DNA of 13,723 nucleotides from assembly GCA_964651505.1 (NCBI GenBank), contig CAZYXT010000069.1, positions 1 through 13,723 of the forward strand, read 5' to 3'. This DNA comes from Avisuccinivibrio_A sp964651505 (lineage in GTDB: Bacteria; Pseudomonadota; Gammaproteobacteria; Enterobacterales; Succinivibrionaceae). The notes under the pieces were generated by a model. That model was not told the DNA's origin, searched no databases, and saw nothing but the letters and a program-made list of their open reading frames with translations. Below, one piece after another: positions 1 through 7,200 of this stretch. The position numbers were made by a program, and so were the translations under genes. Numbering within the stretch: the first letter of the stretch is position 1; each line of letters begins with the position of its first letter.

Positions 1-158
1 CTCTGGTTTAACCTGCTTTTGTCTTGATGCATGCATGCTCTCGGGGCCGCATCCGCGTGCCCTGCTTCAAAGTTTTTTGAAATCGAAACCTAAAATTGTC
101 GGTTCACATGATTTATGACAAGAGGCAAAAATTTTGATCCATTTTGCGCAAAAAATGC
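1..158. other. Left edge, no gene recognised
   Basis: No gene is supported here. One + strand frame is open from base 2 to a stop near 118, giving about 38 residues rich in Ser, Pro and Lys with no family resemblance. It could be the tail of a gene lying outside the window, but there is no positive sign of coding. Both - strand ATGs hit stops quickly. A short GCATGCATGC run lies near base 30. Confidence 0.4.
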
Positions 159-186
159 TTGCCATGGAAAATGCAGTTGTTATAAT
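159..186 (+). promoter_or_regulatory. Sigma-70 promoter of the tRNA-Val gene
   Basis: A -35 hexamer TTGCCA (159-164) and a perfect -10 hexamer TATAAT (181-186) are separated by 16 bases. Transcription would start near 193, about 37 bases before the mature tRNA, leaving a short 5' leader for RNase P to remove. The bases after the -10 box (GAGCGCCG) form a GC-rich discriminator, the type usual in stable-RNA promoters under stringent control; that regulation is inferred from family knowledge. Confidence 0.8.
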
Positions 187-229
187 GAGCGCCGTACCAA
201 GCAGACGACGGTACAAAATTTAAAAGCAA

Positions 230-306
230 GGGCGCTTAGCTCAGTTGGTTAGAGCATCTGCCTTACAAGCAGAGGGTCATAGGTTCGAGTCCTTTAGCGC
301 CCACCA
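230..306 (+). tRNA. tRNA-Val (anticodon UAC)
   Basis: A complete cloverleaf can be folded. The acceptor stem is GGGCGCT (230-236) with AGCGCCC (296-302), followed by discriminator A303 and an encoded CCA at 304-306. The anticodon stem TCTGC/GCAGA encloses the loop CTTACAA, so the anticodon is TAC, decoding valine GUA codons and, with wobble modification, other GUN codons. The T loop TTCGAGT is standard. The T stem ATAGG/CCTTT has one U-U mismatch at its second pair (positions 50-64 in tRNA numbering), which is unusual but leaves four pairs. The tRNA is a single gene with its own promoter; no second tRNA follows. No duplicate of its 3' end is seen in the window, so there is no sign of an integrated element. 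Confidence 0.97.
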
Positions 307-577
307 TTGCTTTCTTGCCTTTCTTGCTTCAATCCCCCGATTTAAAAAAACCAACTCGGCAGTGTTGCGCCTTATCGCCGCATTATTGCGCCTGCCGCGT
401 TGTTGTCTTTGCCCCATCGCAAGCTGTCATTCCCGCAGCATCGCACTTTTTTCATTCAAAGCGTCCGCAGGGTTTGATCCTGCTTTATGCGTCCTTCATT
501 GATAAGACGGTTATGCCCGGCAACGTTACGGGTATTGCAATTGCAGCCTTGCTCTCTTGCATCTTTTTTCCAAACAG
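307..577. other. Gene-free stretch between tRNA-Val and the dctP terminators
   Basis: I see no supported gene. The overlapping open frames here have no family resemblance, no good ribosome binding site and shadow one another. No clear factor-independent terminator follows the tRNA directly. The only structure noted is a 10-bp palindrome TGCAATTGCA at 536-545. Transcription from the tRNA (+) and from dctP (-) converges here. Confidence 0.5.
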
Positions 578-606
578 AAAATCCCGGGCATAATCCCGGG
601 GATTTT
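578..606 (-). terminator. Second (distal) hairpin terminator of dctQMP, bidirectional
   Basis: The arms AAAATCCCGGG (578-588) and CCCGGGGATTTT (595-606) pair over 11 bp with one bulged G around a 6-base loop. The A/T outer part of the stem provides a U-run on either strand, so it could stop dctQMP transcripts on the - strand and read-through from the tRNA on the + strand. It lies about 80 bases beyond the dctP stop. Confidence 0.75.
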
Positions 607-622
607 GTGCTTTTTGATCAAC

Positions 623-647
623 AAAACAGGGCATGCTTCCCTGTTTT
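623..647 (-). terminator. First hairpin terminator of dctQMP, bidirectional
   Basis: The arms AAAACAGGG (623-631) and CCCTGTTTT (639-647) form a perfect 9-bp stem with a 7-base loop, 38 bases past the dctP stop codon on the - strand. The transcript reads TTTTGTTGATC after the GC core, a typical factor-independent terminator tail. The symmetry of the A/T flanks makes it usable in both directions. Confidence 0.8.
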
Positions 648-684
648 CAAATGCATTCAGACATTGTTTATTGCATCAAGGATC

Positions 685-1683
685 TTATTGCCCGACGCTT
701 TTTGCTGCATTTTTGCAGTGCTCGACCCACTTGGGAGCATCGGGAATGATGGTCTCATACCACTTGTAAAAATCGTCCATCTTCGAATCGATAGCGGCTT
801 TGATCTCATCTGTCATGTAGTGGATGGTAAGACCCTTGGCCTCCAAGGCTGCCTTGGAAGCGGCATCATCTTCCTCGGAGAGCTGCCAGTTGAACTCTTC
901 GGTCTTGGCAATCCAGGTGGCAATCAGCTCCTGCTGCTCGGGGGTCAGCTTGTCAAAGAACTTGCCGTTGACCAATACCGGGGAGATGGCAAACATGTGA
1001 CGGCTTTCGAGCACATCGGTCTGCACCTCGTACAGGCCCGATGAGAGCAGAGTCGAGTAAGGATTTTCCTGACCGTCGATCATGTGGGTCTCCAGGGCAT
1101 TGTAAACCTCGGTTAAAGGCATCATGACATTGTTGGAGCCCAGAGCCTCAAACAGATGCACGTGGATCTCGTTGTCGGGAATGCGCAGCTTGAGGCTTTG
1201 CAAATCTGCCATGCTGTTGACGGGCTTGTTGGCCGAAATCACGCGAAAGCCGTTGACAAACCAGGCCATGATCTTAACGCCGGTGTTTTGCTCGTAATTG
1301 CCTGCCAAAATGGCTTTGCCTTCGTCATCATAGACGGCCTTGGCCTGCTCCCAGGATGAAATGAGGTAAGGGGCATCGGACAGGCCGATATTGGGCTCAT
1401 CCTTTCTGATTTGAGAACCCGTGACCGCCATCTGAATGGTGCCGCGCTTGACCTGATCGATGACCACGGCCTCAGGTCCCAGCTGATTGTTGGGGAAGTG
1501 AACCACCTTGATCTCGCCGCCGGATTCACGCTCGATGTTCTCCTTGAAGTACTCCACGGACTTGGAGACCGGGTGATCGGGACCTGCATAAGTGCCTACT
1601 CTGATGGTGACGGCAGCAGAGGCCGAAGCAGACACGGCGGTCATGGCGGCGGCTAATGCCAGGCAGACTAAAGTTTTCTTCAT
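685..1683 (-). CDS. dctP: TRAP transporter substrate-binding protein, DctP family
   Basis: This is a 332-residue periplasmic receptor that captures a small organic acid and delivers it to the DctQM membrane pair for sodium-driven uptake. An N-terminal Sec signal (Met-Lys-Lys, then a hydrophobic run) ends in Ala-Ser-Ala at residues 21-23, a good signal peptidase I site. The mature protein opens with the family pattern VTIRVGTYAGPDHP. The ligand-contacting arginine sits in LKLRIPDNE (Arg167), followed by the family motif DGQENPYSTLL. Length matches the family. The start is set at 1683, where AAGGAG precedes the ATG and the signal peptide begins; an upstream in-frame ATG at 1764 would lie inside dctM and bury the signal. 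The gene is last in the dctQMP operon, 25 bases after dctM. The substrate (C4-dicarboxylate, sugar acid or other carboxylate) cannot be read from the sequence; the symbol denotes the family. Confidence 0.93.
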   Translation of the reverse strand: MKKTLVCLALAAAMTAVSASASAAVTIRVGTYAGPDHPVSKSVEYFKENIERESGGEIKVVHFPNNQLGPEAVVIDQVKRGTIQMAVTGSQIRKDEPNIGLSDAPYLISSWEQAKAVYDDEGKAILAGNYEQNTGVKIMAWFVNGFRVISANKPVNSMADLQSLKLRIPDNEIHVHLFEALGSNNVMMPLTEVYNALETHMIDGQENPYSTLLSSGLYEVQTDVLESRHMFAISPVLVNGKFFDKLTPEQQELIATWIAKTEEFNWQLSEEDDAASKAALEAKGLTIHYMTDEIKAAIDSKMDDFYKWYETIIPDAPKWVEHCKNAAKSVGQ

Positions 1684-1690
1684 ATCAATA

Positions 1691-1696
1691 CTCCTT
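1691..1696 (-). promoter_or_regulatory. Ribosome binding site deciding the dctP start
   Basis: On the - strand AAGGAG lies 7 bases before the ATG at 1683. It supports that start over the in-frame ATG at 1764, which falls inside dctM. It also explains strong separate translation of the binding protein, usually needed in excess over the membrane subunits. Confidence 0.85.
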
Positions 1697-1708
1697 AATG
1701 CAAATTTC

Positions 1709-2986
1709 CTAACCGAGCCATTGGGCAGGCAGGGTAATAATTTGAGGCACGAAGATGCAGGCAAACAAGAATGCCAGCTCTGCGCACAAGAACGGGAACA
1801 CGCCTGCCACCAGTTTGGTGATAGGCAGCTTGGAAACCGAACAGCCGACGAACAAGACCGAGCCCATGGGCGGGGTCAGCAGGCCGATAGAGAGGTTGAG
1901 GACCATGATCAGGGCAAAGTAGTAAGGATCGATACCTGCAGCCAAGATCAGAGGATAGAACACGGGGGCAAAGATCAAGATGATGGGGGTGATGTCCATC
2001 ACCATGCCCAAGGCCAAGAGCACAAAATTAAGCACGAGAAGCAGGGCAAAAGGCGATTCTGCCAAGCCTCCCAAGACCTCCACAATCTGCATGGGCACCT
2101 GAGCCATGGTGATGAGGTAGCCGATGGTATAGGCAGTGGAAACCAGGAACATGACCACGGCAGAGGTTCTGACGGCATTAAAGAAGATGCGCGGACAGTC
2201 TTTTAGCTTAAGCTCGCGATTTATCACGGTGGCCACGAAGAAGGCATAAACTGCCGCCACGGCGCCGCCCTCGGTGGGGGTGAAGATGCCAAAGCGGATG
2301 CCCACTACGATGATGATGGGCAAAAGCAGCGCAGGAATAGCGCTAAAGGCGATCCTAAGACTCTCGGAGAGGCTGAATTTTACTGTATCCTTGTAGCCGT
2401 CGCGCCTTACCACGAAGTACCAGACCACCATCAGGATGAGGCCGAGCATGATGCCAGGGGCAATGCCCATGATGAACAGGCGGCCGATGGAGAGGTTGAC
2501 GGTGACGCCCAAGATGATCAAAGGGATCGAAGGGGGGATGATGGGGGCGGTCAGAGCCGAAGCGCAGATCAGGCCCGTGGAGCGGGGCTTGTTGTAGCCG
2601 CATCTTACCATCATGGGGATCAAAACGGCGCCCAAGGCTGCCACGTCGGCAATGGCGGCGCCCGACAAACCTGCAAAGAGCATGGATGCCAAAATGGCCA
2701 CATAGCCCATGCCGCCGTTAAATCGTCCGACGATGACCTGGCCAAAGGCAATCAGGCGCGATGAGATGCCGCCTTCTTTCATGATCTCGCCTGCGAGCAT
2801 AAAGAAAGGCACGGCCGTCAGAATAAAAGAATCGGCGCCGGTTAACATCTGCTGGGACAACAGCAGAGGATCAAACATGTCAAGGCGGTAGAGCAAAATC
2901 AAAGCGCACAGCATCAAAACGATGGCCACGGGCAACCCCGTCAGCAACAGCGCAAAGAGCGATCCGATGAAGACGAACAGTTCCAT
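1709..2986 (-). CDS. dctM: TRAP transporter large permease subunit, DctM family
   Basis: A 425-residue, very hydrophobic inner-membrane protein of the usual DctM length, with roughly a dozen membrane segments spread from residue 3 to the C terminus. It forms the ion-coupled translocation channel of the TRAP transporter. Family signatures seen are TGLPVAIVLML near the N terminus, the glycine-rich FNGGMGYVAILASMLFAG followed by LSGAAIADVAALGAVLIPMM, and the C-terminal LLTPPMGSVLFVGCSVS. The start overlaps the dctQ stop by one base (TAATG), and AAGGAGG lies 7 bases upstream, so the two membrane subunits are translationally coupled. No frameshift or truncation is seen. The family is certain; the transported compound is not known. 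Confidence 0.95.
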   Translation of the reverse strand: MELFVFIGSLFALLLTGLPVAIVLMLCALILLYRLDMFDPLLLSQQMLTGADSFILTAVPFFMLAGEIMKEGGISSRLIAFGQVIVGRFNGGMGYVAILASMLFAGLSGAAIADVAALGAVLIPMMVRCGYNKPRSTGLICASALTAPIIPPSIPLIILGVTVNLSIGRLFIMGIAPGIMLGLILMVVWYFVVRRDGYKDTVKFSLSESLRIAFSAIPALLLPIIIVVGIRFGIFTPTEGGAVAAVYAFFVATVINRELKLKDCPRIFFNAVRTSAVVMFLVSTAYTIGYLITMAQVPMQIVEVLGGLAESPFALLLVLNFVLLALGMVMDITPIILIFAPVFYPLILAAGIDPYYFALIMVLNLSIGLLTPPMGSVLFVGCSVSKLPITKLVAGVFPFLCAELAFLFACIFVPQIITLPAQWLG

Positions 2987-3552
2987 TATTTGCCCTCCTT
3001 TTGCCCGGCCTGCTCCTGTGCTTCCAAGGAGGCAATGGCCTTTTCCACATCCTCGTCAACCAGGCGCGGCGGGAACTCTTCATTTGCCATGAAAGCCTTG
3101 ATGCCCAAATACAGATCGCGCACGGCAAAGACCAAGACGCCTGCTGCGCCAAAAATGAGGCAGGCGATGATCACCCGGTAAGGCAGGCCCGTGACCTGGC
3201 CGACCGAAGTTTCAGAGTCCTCGTAGTACATGATGGAGCCGTCGATGAGCACATACAAAGCATAGATCATCAGAACATACCCGAAGATATGCAAAGCGGT
3301 GCGGGCCCTGCCCTTGATGGCATCGGAAAGAATGGTCACCGCAATGTGACCGCGGCCGTGAGCCACTTCAACCACGCCCAAAAAGGTTAAGTAGATGAAC
3401 AGATAGCGCAAGATCTCCTCGGTGGCGATGAAGCCCGAGTGAAAGGCATAGCGCATAAACGCGTTGACAAACACGATCACCACCATCACCGACAAGATGA
3501 TTACGCACAACATGCGGTAGCAGGCGGCAAATTTTTCGATAAATCTTTGCAT
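2986..3552 (-). CDS. dctQ: TRAP transporter small permease subunit, DctQ family
   Basis: A 188-residue inner-membrane protein with four predicted membrane segments at about residues 14-34, 48-65, 86-108 and 125-146, the usual DctQ topology. It pairs with DctM and helps dock the DctP receptor. The family pattern RYLFIYLTFLGVVEVAHGRGHI is present around residues 49-70. The cytoplasmic C terminus (about 155-188) is charged and ends in Lys next to the TAATG overlap with dctM. A purine-rich AAGGA lies ahead of the ATG at 3552. It is the first gene of the operon, so control of the transporter should lie in the preceding region, which carries a perfect 12-bp inverted repeat at 3597-3630. No sensor kinase or regulator gene accompanies the operon here. 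Confidence 0.92.
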   Translation of the reverse strand: MQRFIEKFAACYRMLCVIILSVMVVIVFVNAFMRYAFHSGFIATEEILRYLFIYLTFLGVVEVAHGRGHIAVTILSDAIKGRARTALHIFGYVLMIYALYVLIDGSIMYYEDSETSVGQVTGLPYRVIIACLIFGAAGVLVFAVRDLYLGIKAFMANEEFPPRLVDEDVEKAIASLEAQEQAGQKEGK

Positions 3553-3596
3553 AGTTGCATCCTTGGTGTGAGCTTGAATACACCCAAAAACAGGTG

Positions 3597-3630
3597 CAAC
3601 TAAAATACAAGGTTTCTAGTATTTTAGTTG
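3597..3630 (-). promoter_or_regulatory. Perfect 12-bp inverted repeat upstream of dctQMP
   Basis: CAACTAAAATAC (3597-3608) and GTATTTTAGTTG (3619-3630) are exact reverse complements separated by 10 bases. The repeat begins 45 bases before the dctQ start. On the - strand the distal arm contains TAAAAT, which could act as a -10 box, but no good -35 lies at the matching distance. A repressor or activator operator is the simplest reading; an RNA hairpin in the leader is the alternative, although its A/T-rich stem with no U-run argues against a terminator. Confidence 0.6.
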
Positions 3631-4204
3631 TGAGGAATGCAGCATTTTTAAGCTTTTCTTTGCAAAATTGTAATCACAAAATATAACAAAGCTATAAAGA
3701 CATCGCCGCATTGTTTTTCAAGCCTCGGGATTGCCCAAGGCCATGGCAGGCACAAGGCAAAAAAGACGGCAGGCACACTTGAACCCCCGGGACCTTTGCG
3801 CAGTCATTGGCGGCAGGAGATCTTGTTGTGACAAAGGATCCCCGGCACTTGCAGGATTTTTGGATACCCGGGCAAGAGCGTAAGAGAGACGCAAAAGAAG
3901 AGAAAAGAGAGCCCGGGTTTGCCTTTTATAGCTTGTCATCAAAGCCATAAAATGTCTGTCAAAGATGAATATGACAGGCTATGGGCAGCAATTATGACAA
4001 ACTATAAGTTGCAGCATTTTAGGTGCGATTTCACAAACAAGCTTGGGATTAGGATTTGCGTCAACAGGCGCTTAGCACTGATTGTTGCGCTAACCCCCTG
4101 CGCGACAAACTATAAGTGAATTTTAGGCAAACCATTTATGCCATGCACACAGGGGCCTTGCAAAAATCAAGGAGCGGGGACCGGGGCCCTGCCCCCTGCC
4201 CTCT
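3631..4204. other. Gene-free, repeat-bearing region between dctQ and the SNF2 gene
   Basis: No gene is supported. The small open frames here, about 66 and 76 residues, have no family resemblance and no convincing ribosome binding site. The region contains a 10-base direct repeat GGCAGGCACA (3745-3754, 3768-3777), an inverted pair ACCCGGGC/GCCCGGGT (3866-3873, 3911-3918) around a purine-rich 37-base stretch, an inverted pair CTGTCA/TGACAG (3956-3961, 3972-3977), and copies of a GACAAACTATAAG-like unit listed separately. Near the end of the SNF2 gene are two short hairpins, GGGGC/GCCCC (4183-4195) and CCTTG/CAAGG (4156-4172). Neither is a textbook terminator because no U-run follows directly. 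Confidence 0.5.
3916..4133. repeat. Dispersed repeats GACAAACTATAAG with outward inverted ends GGTTTGCC
   Basis: GACAAACTATAAGT occurs exactly twice on the + strand (3996-4009 and 4104-4117). A one-mismatch inverted copy, TATAGCTTGTCAT, is at 3927-3939, and a looser copy, ATGACAGGCTAT, starts at 3971. The outermost copies share a second block: GGTTTGCC at 3916-3923 on the left and its exact complement GGCAAACC at 4126-4133 on the right. Both blocks point the same way relative to the repeat, with a spacer of different length. The result is a 218-bp segment with composite inverted ends. It could be a degenerate small non-autonomous element or a cluster of protein binding sites; no clear target duplication flanks it. 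Confidence 0.5.
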
Positions 4205-7200
4205 TTAAGCGCGTTTGCGCCCTTGCTTGCTGCTCCCTGCCCTGCTCTTTTGTTTGCCGCCTTCCTCCTTGGCCTTGAGCGCGCCGTTTTGGGCAATCTG
4301 CTCTTTGAGATCTTCCTCTTGCGAGGAGATGGCAAAGATGCCTTCAAGCTGCCTTGGCGACAAATCGCCTATCCACTGCTCTCCGCTACCCACGGCAAGA
4401 TCGGCCAGCTCCTGCTTTGAGTTGATTATATCGTTGATCTTCTCTTCAAAGGTGTTGGCGCATATGAGCCTGAATACTTCCACCTGCTCTTTTTGCCCGA
4501 TGCGGTAGGCGCGATCGGTGGCCTGGTTTTCGGCCGCAGGGTTCCACCACAGATCAAAGTGGATGACGGCCGAGGCGGCGGTGAGGTTCAAACCCGTGCC
4601 TGCCGCCTTCAAGGAGAGCACCAGGACTTTTTTCCTGCGGTCGTTTTGAAATTGGTCGACCATGCGGCTGCGCGCCTTTAAGGACACGCCTCCGTGCAAA
4701 AAATCCGCATCGATGTCATAGCGCTCATCTATCCACTTGGTCAAAAGCTCGCCCGTCTTGATAAACTGCGTAAAGATGATGGCCTTGCGGCGGGCTGCAA
4801 ACAAATCATCCAAGATAGAAAAGAGCATGGAGGCCTTGCCCGAGAAAGCGGGGCCTTCATAAGGCGTGTTATCGTCGTACTGCTGCGGGCAGTTGCAGAT
4901 CTCCTTTAATGAGCGGATGAGAGTCAACACCAGGGCATTGCGCGCCCCGTTGCCTGCATCCTGCAAAGAAGTCAAGCCCCTTTGCGTCACCTCGTTGTAC
5001 AAGGCCGTCTGCTCGGCGGTCAAAAAGCAGTAGCGATCGGTTGTGAGCTTGTCTTTAAGATCGCTTATGATGCTCTTGTCGCTTTTTAGGCGGCGCATGA
5101 TAAAAGGTCCCGTGACCGAGCGGAAGCGCTCTATGACCTCAGGATCGTGACGGGTCTCGATGGGGCCTGCAAACTCGCGGTTGAAGGTTTCCTTGGTGCC
5201 CAAAAGCCCGGGGTTTGCAAAATCCATGATGGCCCAGTACTCAAGCAGGCGGTTTTCCACCGGGGTGCCGGACATGGCAATGAAGTTGCCGGCCTTTATG
5301 GAGCGCACGGCCTTGAAGATCTGCGAGGAGGGATTCTTGATGGCCTGCGCCTCGTCTATCACCATCACCGCCCATTCTTTTGACTTAAAGGTTTTAAGCT
5401 GCGAGCGCAAGATCCCGTAGGTGGTCAGGGTGACGTGGGTCTTTTGCGCCAAGGAGCGCTCCTGTCCGTAAAAGACTTTGCAGGCAAGCTTGGGGGCAAA
5501 CTTGCCTATCTCCCTTTGCCAGTTGACCAAAAGCGACGTGGGGACCACCACCAAGGCTTCTTTGTCGTCCAAAGCCTTGTCCTCGCGCATTTTCTCCAAG
5601 GCTGCGATCACCTGCAGCGTTTTGCCAAGACCCATGTCGTCTGCGATGATGGAGCCAAAGGAGATCTTCAAATTGCGCACCAGCCACGAATACCCGCGTT
5701 CCTGATAAGGCCGCAAGGAGGCTTTGAGGGTCTTGGGCACGGTTGCCGCCTCTTCGCTCAAAAGCCTGTCCAAAGCCTCTTTGAGCTCTTTTGACAAGAG
5801 CACGTTGTCCTCGCCGAATTTGCCCGTCAAAGCCGCGGCAATCAGGCGCTTGGGCTTGATATCGCCGCTCTTGACGGCTAAAAGGCGTTTTGCGATGTTG
5901 GCAACTTCCTTTTCGCTTACCATCACAAATTCGTTTTTAAAGCGCACCATTTGTCCTGCGCGCTTTGAGAGAAATTCAAATTCTTCCTGTGTGATGGCAT
6001 GGCCCCCGATGGCCAAAGTCCAGTCGAACTTTAACAGCTCCTCGAGCATGGAAAAGCTGTTGCCCTCAAATCTTTGGGTGGTGGAGATGCTCATCGAGGC
6101 CTTGGGGTACATGATGCGCTTTAAGGCCTTGGGGATGATAAGCTCCACGCCCAAAAGCTTTAAGGCGGGGATGGCAGAGCTTACCACTTGGTACAGATCC
6201 TCAAGGGCAATGATGCCCTCGCCCCCGTGGTTTTCCAAAAGCCCCCCCAGGGGCGGGCACACCTGCGAAAGACGCGAGACGGTGCGCAGGCACTCAAAGC
6301 GCTGCGAAGCATAGTCATCAGAATCTATCACATCCTTTAGGGCAATAATGCGCATGCCATGCCCTGTGTGCTCTTTAAAGCCCATCAAGATCCCAACTCC
6401 CGCCTCGTTTGAGAAAGGATCTTTTTGAGAGGACACGGGCTCCAGGGCCACCAAAGCGCGGGGGCGGGCGCGGCCGTCATAGATGGTGTCAGAGTCATCG
6501 GCGGCCTCGTCACGCAAAGGCGCGGCCGCCTCTTGTACAGGCTCTAAGACACTCTCCTCCCCTTTAAGCTTTAACTTGCTCTTTTTGCGCCCGCGCTTTT
6601 TCTTGCCCTCATCGGCAGCGGCAATTTGCAACTCTGCTTCTTGATCATCGCCTTCCGCGGGCCTTAAGGCCGTGACGATGGCATCAATCTCTTCGTCATC
6701 GGCGGGGGCAGCGAGGCTGCGCCTTTCGTCTACATAATCTTGCAATTGCCCGCCTGAAAGATCCGAGAGCACGATGACAGGCATCAGGCTCAGATTTTCC
6801 AAATACAGAGGCGAGAGCCACGCCTCAAGGCGCATCTTGATTGCCTCGCCGTTTAAATGCTCCTGCGTGTCGATGATCTTGCCCAAAAAGAGCGCGGCGC
6901 GATCAGGGTTATTCTCATCAAGATCTTTGACCTTGCTGTAGGCCTTGGCAATAAAAGATCCCAAGAACATGGACAAGATAATTTGCCCCAAGGCCGCAGG
7001 GCTCAGATCCTCAGGAGCCCTGTCGATGACATAACTGCCCTCTTTTAAGGAGAGCATGGCCTGCCCCACCTTTTTGACCACGGCATTGACCTCATCTGAG
7101 ATCACCGCGGGGATCCAGCGGATGGCAAAGAAGTCCTCGATGGGCTCGAAGATCTGAGGCATCAGCGAGCCTGAGGCGACGAGCTTGCAGGCAATCATCC

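Noticed and set aside
296..306. tRNA-Val 3' end as a possible integration site
   Set aside because: No second copy of the tRNA 3' end and no integrase gene is visible in the window.
952..952. DEAQ in place of DEAH in the SNF2 Walker B motif (protein residues 952-955, about bases 5345-5356)
   Set aside because: The catalytic Asp and Glu are kept and variation at the last position is known among SNF2-type ATPases, so it is not a sign of inactivity.
245..1044. Several overlapping + strand open frames (85, 92 and 185 residues) across the tRNA and the end of dctP
   Set aside because: They overlap the tRNA, the terminator hairpins and the antisense of dctP, and their translations show no family features.
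1592..2206. 204-residue + strand open frame rich in His, Gln, Asp and Glu
   Set aside because: It is the antisense shadow of dctM and the dctP start; its composition is what the complement of a hydrophobic membrane gene gives.
3718..3948. 76-residue - strand open frame
   Set aside because: It has no convincing ribosome binding site, a low-complexity translation and no resemblance to any family, and it crosses the left end of the repeat segment.
3956..3977. CTGTCA-N10-TGACAG as a Pho box
   Set aside because: The halves are inverted rather than direct repeats at 11-base spacing, and no gene starts nearby in a suitable direction.
3919..4119. 66-residue + strand open frame
   Set aside because: It consists mainly of the dispersed repeat sequence and shows no coding features.
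5724..6314. 196-residue + strand open frame
   Set aside because: It is an antisense shadow of the SNF2 gene, which has intact motifs through this interval.
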